From Veillonellales bacterium (GTDB taxonomy: Bacteria > Bacillota > Negativicutes > Veillonellales > Dialisteraceae): a stretch of DNA of 44,671 nucleotides. Positions 31,354 to 40,984 of this stretch are shown piece after piece. Numbering within the stretch: the stretch's first letter is position 1; every line of letters starts with the position of its first letter. Below the pieces are notes generated by a model. The model was not told the DNA's origin. It searched no databases and saw only the letters and a program-made list of their open reading frames with translations. The stretch covers positions 1-44,671 of the forward strand of contig CALXPQ010000008.1 of the NCBI GenBank assembly GCA_944390485.1, in the 5' to 3' direction. The position numbers and the translations under genes are program-made.

Positions 31354-31653
31354 TCAGTCCCTCCAGTGGTGTACTTCATAATCGTATTTCAGGATTTCGC
31401 CGGTGTCCTGCGAGATGTCGTAGTCATATTCCCGTGCGCCGGAGTAAAATTCGATCTCGTAGACGACGTGGCCGAAATCCCAGTCTTCCTTCACGCGGAT
31501 GTGGTCGATATCCGCTTCCGTCAGGCCCGCGTGCCGGATGGCGATGTCTCTGGCCTGATCGGCGGTCACTGCCGCGTCGACCGAAGCGCCTCCGAGGAGC
31601 GTCAGCCCGAGGACCGCTGCGAGAGCGGCTGCCCATTTCATGTGTTTCTTCAT
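31354..31653 (-). CDS. Exported single-PepSY protein
   Basis: 99 residues: signal peptide MKKHMKWAAALAAVLGLTLLGGASVDA, then one PepSY unit (AVTADQARDIAIRHAGLTEADIDHIRVKEDWDFGHVVYEIEFYSGAREYDYDISQDTGEILKYD). It is closely similar to the first unit of the downstream gene (shared DIDHIRV/DVDYIRM, EDWD and EYDYDI), suggesting duplication. It leads the operon; a TATAAT-like -10 lies on the minus strand at 31699-31704. Confidence 0.82.
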   Translation of the reverse strand: MKKHMKWAAALAAVLGLTLLGGASVDAAVTADQARDIAIRHAGLTEADIDHIRVKEDWDFGHVVYEIEFYSGAREYDYDISQDTGEILKYDYEVHHWRD

Positions 31654-31704
31654 CGTGTCACCTCCATGAGAATGCTTACTACTTTTTCCTTCAAATTAAT
31701 TATA

Positions 31705-31996
31705 TCAAAACTAAATAGAGAAATATAGATGAAAGACAAAAAGTTTTTCGTAAGAATCGGGACGGTTTCTAAAAGGCGTGAGAGAAAGGTAATGTAAAAA
31801 TTACGTAAAAATCGATTTACAAAAAAAGACCGCGCCGTCTCGCCTGACGGGCGGGAGCGGGGCGAAAATTTTTTTATTTTTTCTTTTATAAGGGGATTGG
31901 TTTGACTTTTTTGCAGAAGGGGAGGAAAGCGCCGATCCGCCCGGTGCCTTTTCGGGATTTGGCAGAAAAGGACGGGACAAAATAAAACAGACGGGG
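31705..31996. other. A/T-rich divergent intergenic region
   Basis: Between the PepSY operon and typA. It has an imperfect CCGTC/GACGG stem near 31834-31849 followed by a long T run (31867-31886), whose role is unclear. No open frame is supportable. Confidence 0.35.
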
Positions 31997-32002
31997 TATA
32001 AT
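31974..32002 (+). promoter_or_regulatory. typA promoter
   Basis: GGGACA (31974-31979), 17 bp, TATAAT (31997-32002), 52 bp before the start codon. Confidence 0.7.
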
Positions 32003-32054
32003 AAGAAGTAAACTTTTTTGAATTGGAAACAGAGAAAGCAGGAGAGACGCAGGA

Positions 32055-33875
32055 ATGAAAAGAGAAGACATCCGGAATATAGCCATTATTGCCCATGTCG
32101 ACCACGGCAAGACGACGCTCGTCGATGCCATGCTGAAGCAGAGTCATATTTTCAGAGAAAATCAGAAAGTCGCTGAGCGCGTGATGGACTCGAACCCGCT
32201 GGAACGGGAACGGGGCATCACCATCCTCGCGAAGAATACGTCCGTCATGCATGACGGCGTGAAGATCAATATCGTCGACACTCCCGGGCACGCTGATTTC
32301 GGCGGAGAAGTAGAACGCATCCTGAACATGGTGGACGGCGTGCTGCTCCTCGTGGATTCTCATGAAGGTCCGATGCCGCAGACGAAGTACGTCCTGCGCA
32401 AGGCTCTCGAACATAAACTGAAACCGATCGTGGTCATCAACAAGATCGACCGTCCCGACGCGCGCATCGCCGACGTGGAAGGGGAGATCCTCGAACTCTT
32501 CATGGAGCTCGACGCCGATGACGATCAGCTCGATTTCCCGCTGATCTATGCATCCGCCCGCGCAGGCATCGCGAAATACAACATGAATGACGAGAGCAGC
32601 GACCTCACGCCGCTCTTTGAGACGATCCTGAAGTACTGCCCCGCGCCGGAAGGCGATCCGGACGGTCCGCTCCAGATCATGACGACCACGCTCGATGCGG
32701 ACGACTACCTGGGCAAGGTGGCCATCGGCCGCATCACCCGCGGCACGGTCCGCGTGGGCCAGCAGGTGGTCATCACCGACGGCACGAACAGCCGGAATGA
32801 CCGCGTGGGCCAGCTCTTCACCTGGCAGGGCATGAAGCGCACCCCCGCCGAGACCGCATCTATGGGCGACATCGTCGCCATGGCGGGCTTCAAGGACATC
32901 AATATCGGCGAGACCGTCGCCGACGCGCAGCAGCCGGAAGCGCTCCCGGCCATCCACATCGACGAACCGACCCTGTCCATGGTCTTCCACGTCAACAAGA
33001 GCCCCTTCGCCGGCCGGGAAGGCGACTATGTGACGAGCCGCCACATCCGCGCCCGCCTCATGAAGGAGATCGAGACGAACGTGGCGCTCCACGTGCGGGA
33101 CGGCGAATCCTCCGATTCCTTCATCGTCTCCGGCCGCGGCGAACTGCATCTGTCCGTCCTCATCGAAATGATGCGCCGCGAAGGCTTCGAGCTGGAAATC
33201 TCCAAGCCGCAGGTCATCTACAAGGAGATCGACGGCAAGAAGTGCGAACCGATCGAACGCCTCACCGTGGAAGTGCCGCAGGAATTCATGGGCGCCGTCA
33301 TGGAAGGCCTCGGACCGCGCCGTGCGGAGATGATCTCCATGGAAGAGCTGGCGGGCTACATGAAGATGGACTTCTCCATCCCGGCGCGCGGCCTCATCGG
33401 CTTCCGCAATGAAATGCTTACCACCACCCGCGGCACGGGCATCATGTACCACGTCTTCCAGGGGTACGAACCCTTCAAGGGCCCGATCCCGGAACGCACC
33501 CGCGGCTCTCTCGTGGCCTTTGAAAACGGCACGACCACCGCGTACGGCCTGAACAGCATCCTCGACCGGGGCGAGCTCTTCCTCGAACCGGGCGTGGAAG
33601 TGTACGAAGGCATGATCGTCGGCGAGAATGCCCGCGAGAACGACATGGACGTGAATCCGTGCAAGAAGAAGCACCTCACGAATACCCGCGCTGCCGCTTC
33701 GGACGACGCCATCCGCCTGCCTCCGTGCCGTCAGTTCACGCTGGAATCCGCGCTCGAATGGATCCGCGAAGACGAACTGGTGGAAGTCACGCCGAAGAGC
33801 CTGCGCATGCGCAAGGCGGTGCTCTCCCGCCAGCTGCGCTACAAGAACGCGAACGCCAAGAAAAATCAGCAGTAA
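32055..33875 (+). CDS. typA: Translational GTPase TypA/BipA
   Basis: 606 residues, standard length. It is a ribosome-associated GTPase linked to stress adaptation and ribosome assembly. The P-loop is AHVDHGKT (13-20), switch I contains [15 protein letters not shown], switch II is [16 protein letters not shown], and the guanine motif is NKID. Domain V and the TypA-specific C-terminus follow (ETLLEPGV-like [19 protein letters not shown] and [17 protein letters not shown]). Codon use is strongly biased toward C/G-ending optimal codons, consistent with high expression. It is monocistronic. Confidence 0.96.
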   Translation: MKREDIRNIAIIAHVDHGKTTLVDAMLKQSHIFRENQKVAERVMDSNPLERERGITILAKNTSVMHDGVKINIVDTPGHADFGGEVERILNMVDGVLLLVDSHEGPMPQTKYVLRKALEHKLKPIVVINKIDRPDARIADVEGEILELFMELDADDDQLDFPLIYASARAGIAKYNMNDESSDLTPLFETILKYCPAPEGDPDGPLQIMTTTLDADDYLGKVAIGRITRGTVRVGQQVVITDGTNSRNDRVGQLFTWQGMKRTPAETASMGDIVAMAGFKDINIGETVADAQQPEALPAIHIDEPTLSMVFHVNKSPFAGREGDYVTSRHIRARLMKEIETNVALHVRDGESSDSFIVSGRGELHLSVLIEMMRREGFELEISKPQVIYKEIDGKKCEPIERLTVEVPQEFMGAVMEGLGPRRAEMISMEELAGYMKMDFSIPARGLIGFRNEMLTTTRGTGIMYHVFQGYEPFKGPIPERTRGSLVAFENGTTTAYGLNSILDRGELFLEPGVEVYEGMIVGENARENDMDVNPCKKKHLTNTRAAASDDAIRLPPCRQFTLESALEWIREDELVEVTPKSLRMRKAVLSRQLRYKNANAKKNQQ

Positions 33876-33910
33876 GAAGACCGGCATCGGTATCTTCCTG
33901 TCAGCAGCCG

Positions 33911-33945
33911 AACGGGTACCCGGTCTCTTCGGGTACCTGTTTTTG
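33911..33945 (+). terminator. typA terminator
   Basis: ACGGGTACCCG...CGGGTACCTG hairpin followed by TTTTTG. Confidence 0.85.
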
Positions 33946-34004
33946 TGTAATACGGGCGGAATGTCCCCGCGCATCCGGACATCCCGCGGAAAGAAGGGGG
34001 CGCC

Positions 34005-34943
34005 ATGGGCAGTATGGGTGTCTGGGACACGGTGAAATTCTTTGTGCTCGGACTGTACAACCGCTTTATGAATGACGACGTAGGCGCGCTCGCCGCCGAG
34101 ACGACCTACTATTTCATCCTCGGTCTGGTGCCGTTCATGATCTTCGTGGTCAATGCGGTGCTCTTCTTCATGGCACCGCAGATCGCCGTCATCATCCAGC
34201 TGCTCCAGTACCTGCCGCACGATCTGGCAGTCTCGCTGGAGGCGAACGTCTACCGCATCATCGAAGGGCGCAGCTCCATCTGGCTCTTCGCCGGTCTCGC
34301 CGCGGCCATCTGGTCCGGCGCGCAGGGCGTGGACGTGGTCATCCGCGCCACGGACAAAGCCATCAGCAATGACCGCAACCGCCAGAGCTGGTTCACCGTG
34401 AAGGCGAAATCCATCTTCTTCACGCTGCTCATTACCTTCGCCATGCTGCTCTCCCTCGGCATCACCGTCTTCGGGAATGCCGTGGTCTACGCGCTGGATT
34501 ACTATTTCACCCTGCCGAGAGTCTTCCTCAGCACGTGGGACATGCTGAAATACACCATCCCCTTCGGGAATCTGGTGCTCACGCTGGCCGTCTTCTACCG
34601 GTACGCCACGCACCGGTACCGCACGAAATGGGTGCGCGCCGCAGCGGCGTCGGTGATTGTCACGGGCATCTGGCTCCTGCTCACCATGGGCTACAGCTAC
34701 TACGTGCTGAACGTGGCTCACATGGGGCTCACGTACGGCTCCCTCATCGGCTTGGTGGTGCTCTTCATCTGGTTCCACCTGGCGGCCATGGTCATCATCA
34801 TGGGAAGTGAATTCATCGCCACGTGGAAAGATTACGACCGCTACCAGCACCCGGTGCTGCGCGAGGCGGGCGGTGCCGCCGTGACGGACGCCATCCGCCG
34901 GGCCATCGCGGAAGAAGAGCCGCCGGTGCGGAAGAAAAAATAA
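34005..34943 (+). CDS. YihY/BrkB-family inner membrane protein
   Basis: 312 residues with about six membrane segments. The family pattern is clear: DDVGALAAETTYYFILGLVPFMIFVVNAVLFF, then SSIWLFAGLAAAIWSGAQGVDVVIRATDKA, and near the end GLTYGSLIGLVVLFIWFHLAAMVIIMGSEF. This family was once called ribonuclease BN, which is wrong for E. coli; a transport or envelope role is likely but unproven. GGGGGCGCC-type Shine-Dalgarno lies before ATG. It is monocistronic between two terminators. Confidence 0.88.
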   Translation: MGSMGVWDTVKFFVLGLYNRFMNDDVGALAAETTYYFILGLVPFMIFVVNAVLFFMAPQIAVIIQLLQYLPHDLAVSLEANVYRIIEGRSSIWLFAGLAAAIWSGAQGVDVVIRATDKAISNDRNRQSWFTVKAKSIFFTLLITFAMLLSLGITVFGNAVVYALDYYFTLPRVFLSTWDMLKYTIPFGNLVLTLAVFYRYATHRYRTKWVRAAAASVIVTGIWLLLTMGYSYYVLNVAHMGLTYGSLIGLVVLFIWFHLAAMVIIMGSEFIATWKDYDRYQHPVLREAGGAAVTDAIRRAIAEEEPPVRKKK

Positions 34944-34951
34944 ATATACAG

Positions 34952-34976
34952 CCGGTCCGAAAGGGCCGGCTTTTTG
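34952..34976 (+). terminator. Terminator of the BrkB-family gene
   Basis: AGCCGG...CCGGCT hairpin followed by TTTTT. Confidence 0.85.
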
Positions 34977-34996
34977 CATGCCTGGAAAAGGCGCGC

Positions 34997-35023
34997 GAAA
35001 AAAGCTCTCCCGCGGGAGAGCTT
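34997..35023 (-). terminator. Terminator of the alpha/beta hydrolase gene
   Basis: AAGCTCTCCCGCGGGAGAGCTT is a perfect palindrome (35002-35023); on the minus strand it is followed by a T run. Confidence 0.85.
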
Positions 35024-35031
35024 CGTTCCGG

Positions 35032-36012
35032 TTACCGGGCGTCTTTCAAATGGGCGTTGAAGAAATCCACGATGATCTCCAGGATTTCCGGCTGCACCCA
35101 GTACACGCCGCCGTGGGCCGCGCCCTGCACCACATAGCGCGTGGAATCGACGCCCTTCGCACGGAGCGCCTGATGGAGGATCTCCGTCTGGCTCGGCGAG
35201 ACCACCGTGTCCCGGTCGCCGTGCATGAGGAGGAAAGGCGGCGTCGTCTCGGAGATATAATGGAGCGGATTCGCCGCTTCCGCCTCTTCCGGATAGTCCT
35301 GCACGCCGCCGGCCCGTCCGTCGAAGACCGGGCTGCCCTTCAGCCAGAGTGCCTCCGTCGCGCCGGACGTGCGGTGGAGCGCCTGCACTTCGGGGGCGTA
35401 GTCCGCGCCGATGGACGTCAGATCGGACACGCCGTACAAATCGACCACGGCCTGCACCGCGCTCGACTGGTCCAGATGGTCCCCGGCGTCGAACCGGCGG
35501 GTCCCGCTGGTGGTGCCCGCCATGGCGGCGAGATAGCCGCCCGCCGACCCGCCGAAGATGCCGATGCGGTCAGGATCGATGCGGAACTGCTCCGCATGGG
35601 CGCGGAGGTAGCGCACCGCCGCCTTCACGTCCTGGAGCGGTTCGGGGAACGTCGCCGTGGGGGCCACGCGGTACTCGATGGAAGCCGTCACATAGCCCTC
35701 CTCCGCGAGGCGGAGCCGCTCCTGGATGTAGCTGTCCTTGTTGGCATTGATGAAGCCGCCGCCCGTGACGAAGACGATGGCCGGCATGGGCTCCTGTACC
35801 TGCGGGACGAGGAGATCCATCTTCATCGCCCGGTTCTCATAGCCGCGGGTGGGCACCTGTTCGAAGACGACGTCGGAAATGAGCTTGATCTGCGGACGCG
35901 TCACCGCGACGGAGAGCGGCTGGCTGTCCGCCGGGACGGACGGCGCGGCGAAAGCGGGGCAGGCGGCGCAGCAGCACGCCGCCAGAGCGAGGGCGAGAAG
36001 AGTACGTTTCAT
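35032..36012 (-). CDS. Exported alpha/beta hydrolase (esterase-like)
   Basis: 326 residues from the ATG at 36012, which has AGGAG 7 bp upstream. An N-terminal export signal (MKRTLLALALAACCCAACPAFA) offers two readings: signal peptidase I after AFA (residue 22), or a lipobox LAAC with Cys13. The catalytic triad is Ser156 (GGSAGG), Asp268 (HGDRDTVV) and His300 (GAAHGG), and the oxyanion loop is VTGGGFINAN (82-91). This is the BD-FAE/carboxylesterase type, acting on ester substrates in the periplasm or at the envelope; feruloyl or acetyl esters are possible. It is monocistronic. Confidence 0.87.
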   Translation of the reverse strand: MKRTLLALALAACCCAACPAFAAPSVPADSQPLSVAVTRPQIKLISDVVFEQVPTRGYENRAMKMDLLVPQVQEPMPAIVFVTGGGFINANKDSYIQERLRLAEEGYVTASIEYRVAPTATFPEPLQDVKAAVRYLRAHAEQFRIDPDRIGIFGGSAGGYLAAMAGTTSGTRRFDAGDHLDQSSAVQAVVDLYGVSDLTSIGADYAPEVQALHRTSGATEALWLKGSPVFDGRAGGVQDYPEEAEAANPLHYISETTPPFLLMHGDRDTVVSPSQTEILHQALRAKGVDSTRYVVQGAAHGGVYWVQPEILEIIVDFFNAHLKDAR

Positions 36013-36193
36013 GGGGATCTCCTTTCTGGAAATGAGAGCGCAGCTCCCGGGATGGTTTGCTTCCATTATAGGCGCGGGGCCTCCGCCGCCGCAACCGGGC
36101 CGCCCGGGGAGAAGATTTTACGGAGGCCCTTGCGCAGAGCGGGGAATTTTCGCTAAGATAGTACCGTATCATGGATTTCCACAGGAGGCACTC

Positions 36194-36955
36194 TTGAAAA
36201 CCTATTTCTTTTTCGATATCGACGGCACGCTCACCCAGCCTCTCACCACCGAAGTGCCGGAGAGCACGCGGGAAGCGCTCCGCCTGCTCCGGCAGAACGG
36301 CCATTTCACCGCGCTCGCCACGGGGCGCATCCAGGCGGACGCCTTCGCGGTAGCGCAGTCCGTGGGCATGACGTCCGCCGTGTCCGACGGCGGCGAATGC
36401 GTCACGCTGGACGGCCATGTGGAGTACCACAACGGGCTCCCGCTCGACCAGTGCGCGGAATTCCTGGACCGGCTCGACCGGCGCATCCATCCCTGGGCCG
36501 TCGCGCCGGACAATGCGCGGGTCCGCGTCTCGCAGGACGAGGCGTACGGCCGCGCCGTGAAAGATCATTACTACGAGACCGTCGTGGACCCGGCGCTGGA
36601 CTATCGGAAACTCTCCACCATCTACAAGATCTTCTTCGCCTGTCAGCCCGGCGAGGAAAAAGCCGTGGATTTCTGCGGCCTCACCCACGTGTGGCTCAGC
36701 GGGGACACCATGCTCATCGAGCCCACGCACAAGGAAAAAGGCATCCGGTACATCATGGACAAATACGGCCTCTCCGACAGCCAGATCGTGGTCTTCGGCG
36801 ACGGCATGAACGACCGCTCCATGTTCCGCCCGGAATGGATGAGCGTCGCCATGGGCAATGCGAAGCCCGCACTGAAAGAAAAAGCGAAATACATCACCGC
36901 CCGCGCCGACGAAGATGGCATCTGGAAAGCCTGCCGCCATTTCGGCTGGATTTGA
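36194..36955 (+). CDS. Cof-type HAD phosphatase
   Basis: 253 residues starting at TTG, with AGGAGG (36184-36188 region) about 6 bp upstream and no better ATG. Asp8 and Asp10 lie in FDIDGTLTQ; the C-terminal motif IV is GDGMNDRSMF; a large C2B cap lies between about 80 and 180. Cof-type enzymes dephosphorylate sugar phosphates, FMN-like or pyridoxal phosphates; the substrate here is unknown. The tRNA-Ala promoter -35 element overlaps its stop codon. Confidence 0.85.
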   Translation: MKTYFFFDIDGTLTQPLTTEVPESTREALRLLRQNGHFTALATGRIQADAFAVAQSVGMTSAVSDGGECVTLDGHVEYHNGLPLDQCAEFLDRLDRRIHPWAVAPDNARVRVSQDEAYGRAVKDHYYETVVDPALDYRKLSTIYKIFFACQPGEEKAVDFCGLTHVWLSGDTMLIEPTHKEKGIRYIMDKYGLSDSQIVVFGDGMNDRSMFRPEWMSVAMGNAKPALKEKAKYITARADEDGIWKACRHFGWI

Positions 36956-36980
36956 CAAGGCGGGCATTCTCTGGTATGAT
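36952..36980 (+). promoter_or_regulatory. Promoter of tRNA-Ala(GGC)
   Basis: TTGACA (36952-36957), 17 bp, TATGAT (36975-36980), 15 bp before the tRNA. Confidence 0.85.
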
Positions 36981-36995
36981 TCATACGTTGCCTGT

Positions 36996-37071
36996 GGGGG
37001 TATAGCTCAGCTGGGAGAGCGTCTGAATGGCATTCAGAAGGTCAGCGGTTCGATCCCGCTTATCTCCACCA
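36996..37071 (+). tRNA. tRNA-Ala(GGC)
   Basis: Acceptor GGGGGTA/TATCTCC contains the G3-U70 identity pair of tRNA-Ala. Anticodon loop ATGGCAT gives GGC; encoded CCA. Confidence 0.96.
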
Positions 37072-37078
37072 GAAAAAT

Positions 37079-37109
37079 CACCGGATGTCCGAGGGACGTC
37101 CGGTTTTTT
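37079..37109 (+). terminator. Terminator of tRNA-Ala
   Basis: ACCGGATGTCC-GAG-GGACGTCCGGT (one G-U) followed by six T. Confidence 0.88.
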
Positions 37110-37128
37110 GTCGTATGCAAAAGAAAAA

Positions 37129-37160
37129 GACAGGAAGAAATTTCCTGTCTTTTTTTTTCG
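37129..37160. terminator. Terminator of addBA
   Basis: GACAGGAA-GAAA-TTTCCTGTC with A-rich left and T-run right flanks; it can work for the minus-strand operon and on the plus strand. Confidence 0.8.
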
Positions 37161-37162
37161 TG

Positions 37163-40100
37163 TCACGCTTTCGGCACCGGGACGGCCTGTTTCAGATGGA
37201 AGGACCAGAGCCAGAGGGCGTCGACGGGTTTGCCGAAGATGCGCTCCGCGGCGGCGCCATAGATCTGGATCTGGCGGCGGTAGTGGTCCGCCAGCATCGC
37301 CCCGTCCGGCACGTGGTCCGTCTTGTAGTCGATGACGGTGAGGCGGCCTTCGTTCTCGAGGAGGCAGTCCATCGCGCCCTGCAGGAAGATCGTCTCGTCC
37401 GGCCCGCAGTCCGGGTAGAAATCCGAGGCGGGAAGGAGGAGGGAGAAGGGCATTTCCTTCCGGACGCGGGAGGCGGTGCGCATGAGGCCGCCCAGCGGGC
37501 TCCGGAGGAAGGCGAGGATGTCGTCGGTCGGGCGGCGGCCCCGGCTCGTGCCGAGGAGGATGCGCGCTTCGTCTTCGGTGAAGCGGCGGCGCTCCGCGAG
37601 GGCGCGGATGGCGTCGGCCACGGCGGCGGGATCGTCCGGGAGGCGGGCCAGGTCGAGCTGCTCCATGGCTTTGTGCATGAGCGTGCCGTAAGACGCGCCG
37701 GCATACCGGTCGGCCTCTTCGGCGAGGAAGGCCGGCGGCGCGGCGAAATCCGGCGGGAGCGGCCGCTTTTCCGGGATGGGCTCGGCGAGGACGCGGGAGG
37801 GCATGGCCTCTTCTTTTTCCGCTTCGGCGAGCTGGACCGCGGCGGTAGCGGTGAGCTTCGCCGGGGCGCGCACCGCGCCGGGCCGGCTGTAGGTCCACCG
37901 GAGCTGCCGATCCACCCACGCGGGCGCGGGGCCGGCAGGCGCGCGGAGGAAGGCTTCGGCCCGGCCCGCGCCGCCTTCGTCCGCCTCGTCGGCCTGCGCC
38001 GCGGCTTCCGGCGTCTCGCCCGGCGCGAGGTACTCTCCGATGCGGTGGAGGCGGAAGGTGAAGCGCGGCGCGGCATCGCCCGTCTCCGGCACGTACGCGG
38101 GCGCGCCGGACACATGGCTCCACAGCGCTTCCATGGAGCGGCTCCGCGCGGCGGCGGGCATGATCCAGTCGAGATAGGTCCGCGCGCCGGTGATGCGGTA
38201 CGAAGGAAGCGGCGGCACAGCCGTCCCGTCACCGGCGAGGCCCTGCGTCCAGGACTGGAGGGCGGAGGCGGCGTCCCGCACCGCGCCGGTGATGATGAGC
38301 CGGTCCCGCGCGCGGGTCATGGCCACGTAGAGGAGGCGAGCCTCTTCGGCGAGGCTTTCCCGGCGGATGGCCTGCCGCACGGCGTACCAGTAGAGCGTGG
38401 GCCACCGGCAGAGGTGCTCCCGGTCGAAGCGGTGGAGGCCGAGGCCCATGTCCTTGTGCAGCACGGCGATCTGGTCGAGGTCCTTCTGGTTGAAGCGGGA
38501 CCCCGTGCCGGCGAGGAAGACCACGGGAAATTCGAGGCCCTTGCTCTTGTGGATGGTCATGATGCGCACCGCGCCGGCATCCATGGGTGGGGCGGTCTTC
38601 TGGCGGAGCGGGCGGCCGCTGTCCGCGGTCTGCTGGAGGTAGGAGAGGAAGCGGTACAGCCCGCCGATGGCCTGTCCGTCCCACGCGCGGGCGGTCTCAT
38701 AGAAGGAGAGGACGTGCGCCCGGCGGAAGGCGCTCTCCGGCAGGCCCGAGATGTACGAGAGGTAGTCCGTGTCGGCGAGGACGGCCTCGATGAGCGGGGC
38801 CGCGCCGGTCTGCCGGGAGAGGGCGCGCCACGACCGGTACAGCCGGAGGAAGCGCAGGGCCCGCATGGCTTCGCCCGGCGCGAGGAGGTCCGACGCGTGG
38901 TGGAGCGCGTCCCACAGGGAGTCCCGGTCCGCCAGGCGCAGGCGGGCGAGAGATTCCTCGTCGAGGCCCGCGAGGGGCGACCGGAGCACCGCGGCGAGGG
39001 CCAGATCCTGCCGCGGGTTGTCGATGATCCGCAGCAGCGCCCAGAGGATCTGCACCTCGGTGGAAGCGAAGAAATCGTCGGTCTGGCTGCACGCGGCGGG
39101 GATGCCCTGCTCGCGGAGTGCTTTCAGGAAGAGCGGCGCTTTCCGGTCCACCGCGCGGAGGAGGATGACGATGTCCCCGTACCGGATGGGGCGGAAGGTG
39201 CCGTCTTTTTCCATGACCTCGGCGCCGGTCCGGAAGAAGTCCGCGATGCGCGCGGCGATCATGCGCGCTTCCAGATCGGTCTTGTCCAGATCTTCGCCGC
39301 TTTCTTCCTCCGTCTCGTCTTTATCCGCGAGGTCGAGGAGCTCGATGTCCACCGCGCCGCCCAAGTAGCCCGCGGGGGCCTCCGGCGCGGCGCGTCCCGG
39401 GTGGAGCGCTTCTGCTTCGCCGTAGTCGAGCTCGAGCGGGGTCCCGCCCGCCTCATCTTTCCGGAGAATCTGCCGGAAGAGGAAATTCACCGCGGCGAGC
39501 ACGGCGGGGTCGCTCCGGAAATTCCGGTTCAGGTCGATGCGCCGCCCGCCCTCCGCGCCGGCGGGGAACGATTCGTATTTCGCCAGGAAGATGCTCGGGT
39601 CCGCCTGCCGGAAGCGGTAGATGCTCTGCTTGATGTCCCCCACGAGGAAGCGGTTCTGCCCGTCGGAGATGAGCGCCGTGATGAGCTCCTGCAGGTCGTT
39701 CGTGTCCTGGTATTCGTCCACCATGACTTCCCGGTATTTCTTCTGAAGGGCGAGGGCCGTCTCCGAGCGGACCAGGCGCTCCGGCGTGCTGTCGTCCGCG
39801 AGGAGGAGGCGAAGCACGAGGTGCTCCATGTCGTTGAATTCGAGGAGCCCTTCTTTTTTCTTCCGCGCTTCGTAGGCGGCGCTGAAATCGAGGAGCACCT
39901 CCGACAGTACGGAGACGATGGGACGGGCCGCGGCGAGGTCGGCCGCCCACTGCTCGTCAGGGATGGAGAAATAGGTCTGGGCGAGCTTCTTCACCTCGTC
40001 TTTCACGCCGTTCCGCAGGGTCTGGAGCTCCGCCTTCGCTTCGTCGAACGCGAGGGGGTCCGCCGCTTCGGCGCGCTTCACCGGCGGGAGTTTCCGGAAG

Positions 40101-40984
40101 ACGTCCGCATTCAGCAGGCGGCGCCATCCCGCCCAGGTGCGGCCGTCGTCCCCGAGGAGGCTGGAGAGCGCGCTGTATTCTTCGGAAAGGCGCTCCCGAT
40201 AGGGGTCGAAGGCCGGCTCCGCGTCCGCCAGCGCGGTGATGCGGCGGTATTTGTCCGTCCACGCGGCGGCGCTGTCCCGGAAAGACGCGAGGAGGCCCGC
40301 CGTCCAGGGGAAATCGTCGGGGGAGGTCCCGCCCTGCGGGTCGTAGGGCAGGGCGAGCCGGCGGAGGAACGTTTCCGGGAAGGCGAGCGACCGGGAGAAG
40401 CCGTAAATCTGGAGGATCGTCTCCCGGAGGCGCTGGTCCTGATAGCCCGCGGCGAAGAGGTCCGCGCAGTCCCGGAAGCGCGGGTCGTCCTTTTCATACC
40501 ACCGGAGCAGCACGTCCGAGAGCACGTCGTCCTGGAGGAGGCGGCGCTCATTGTCGTCGGAGAGGATGCGGAAATCCGGGTCGAGGTCGAGCAGGTAGAA
40601 ATACTGGCGCAGCACGGACTGGCAGAACGCGTCGATGGTGGAGATGGACGCGTTGCCTAGGAGCGTGAGCTGCCGCTGGAGCCGCTCGGCGCGGGCGGCG
40701 TTCGCTTCGGAGGGCGCGGATTCGAGGTCGCGGACCGCTCCGGCGAGCCGGTCGGACAGGGCGGCCCCGATGCGGCTCCGCATTTCCGCGGCGGCGCTCC
40801 GGGTGAAAGTGAGCACGAGGAAGGCGTTCACGTCCACCGGGGCCGCTTCGTCGGTGATGCGGCGGAGGATGCGCTCTACGAGGACGGCGGTCTTCCCGCT
40901 CCCCGCGGCGGCGGAGAGGAGCAGGCTCCCGCCCCGTGCGTCGAGCGCGTCTTCCTGCGCGGGGGTCCATTTCATGGCGCTCAT
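37163..40984 (-). CDS. addA: ATP-dependent helicase/nuclease subunit A
   Basis: 1273 residues. It is a UvrD-like 3'-5' helicase plus RecB-family nuclease that processes double-strand breaks with AddB and loads RecA at Chi. Walker A is GSGKT (28-32), motif Ia FLVLTFTRSAAAEM, motif II VDEYQDTNDLQ, motif III/IV region FLVGDIKQSIYRFRQADP, and motif VI LLYVAMTRARDRLIITG. The nuclease centre near the C-terminus is VIDYKTDHV (Asp1219, Lys1221), with GAMDCLLE before it. Its start overlaps the addB stop as ATGA, so subunits are made in step. Confidence 0.96.
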   Translation of the reverse strand: MSAMKWTPAQEDALDARGGSLLLSAAAGSGKTAVLVERILRRITDEAAPVDVNAFLVLTFTRSAAAEMRSRIGAALSDRLAGAVRDLESAPSEANAARAERLQRQLTLLGNASISTIDAFCQSVLRQYFYLLDLDPDFRILSDDNERRLLQDDVLSDVLLRWYEKDDPRFRDCADLFAAGYQDQRLRETILQIYGFSRSLAFPETFLRRLALPYDPQGGTSPDDFPWTAGLLASFRDSAAAWTDKYRRITALADAEPAFDPYRERLSEEYSALSSLLGDDGRTWAGWRRLLNADVFRKLPPVKRAEAADPLAFDEAKAELQTLRNGVKDEVKKLAQTYFSIPDEQWAADLAAARPIVSVLSEVLLDFSAAYEARKKKEGLLEFNDMEHLVLRLLLADDSTPERLVRSETALALQKKYREVMVDEYQDTNDLQELITALISDGQNRFLVGDIKQSIYRFRQADPSIFLAKYESFPAGAEGGRRIDLNRNFRSDPAVLAAVNFLFRQILRKDEAGGTPLELDYGEAEALHPGRAAPEAPAGYLGGAVDIELLDLADKDETEEESGEDLDKTDLEARMIAARIADFFRTGAEVMEKDGTFRPIRYGDIVILLRAVDRKAPLFLKALREQGIPAACSQTDDFFASTEVQILWALLRIIDNPRQDLALAAVLRSPLAGLDEESLARLRLADRDSLWDALHHASDLLAPGEAMRALRFLRLYRSWRALSRQTGAAPLIEAVLADTDYLSYISGLPESAFRRAHVLSFYETARAWDGQAIGGLYRFLSYLQQTADSGRPLRQKTAPPMDAGAVRIMTIHKSKGLEFPVVFLAGTGSRFNQKDLDQIAVLHKDMGLGLHRFDREHLCRWPTLYWYAVRQAIRRESLAEEARLLYVAMTRARDRLIITGAVRDAASALQSWTQGLAGDGTAVPPLPSYRITGARTYLDWIMPAAARSRSMEALWSHVSGAPAYVPETGDAAPRFTFRLHRIGEYLAPGETPEAAAQADEADEGGAGRAEAFLRAPAGPAPAWVDRQLRWTYSRPGAVRAPAKLTATAAVQLAEAEKEEAMPSRVLAEPIPEKRPLPPDFAAPPAFLAEEADRYAGASYGTLMHKAMEQLDLARLPDDPAAVADAIRALAERRRFTEDEARILLGTSRGRRPTDDILAFLRSPLGGLMRTASRVRKEMPFSLLLPASDFYPDCGPDETIFLQGAMDCLLENEGRLTVIDYKTDHVPDGAMLADHYRRQIQIYGAAAERIFGKPVDALWLWSFHLKQAVPVPKA

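Noticed and set aside
37085..40660. Open frame of 1191 codons on the plus strand
   Set aside because: It is antisense to addA, which has complete helicase and nuclease motifs. Stop codons are simply rare in this frame at high GC.
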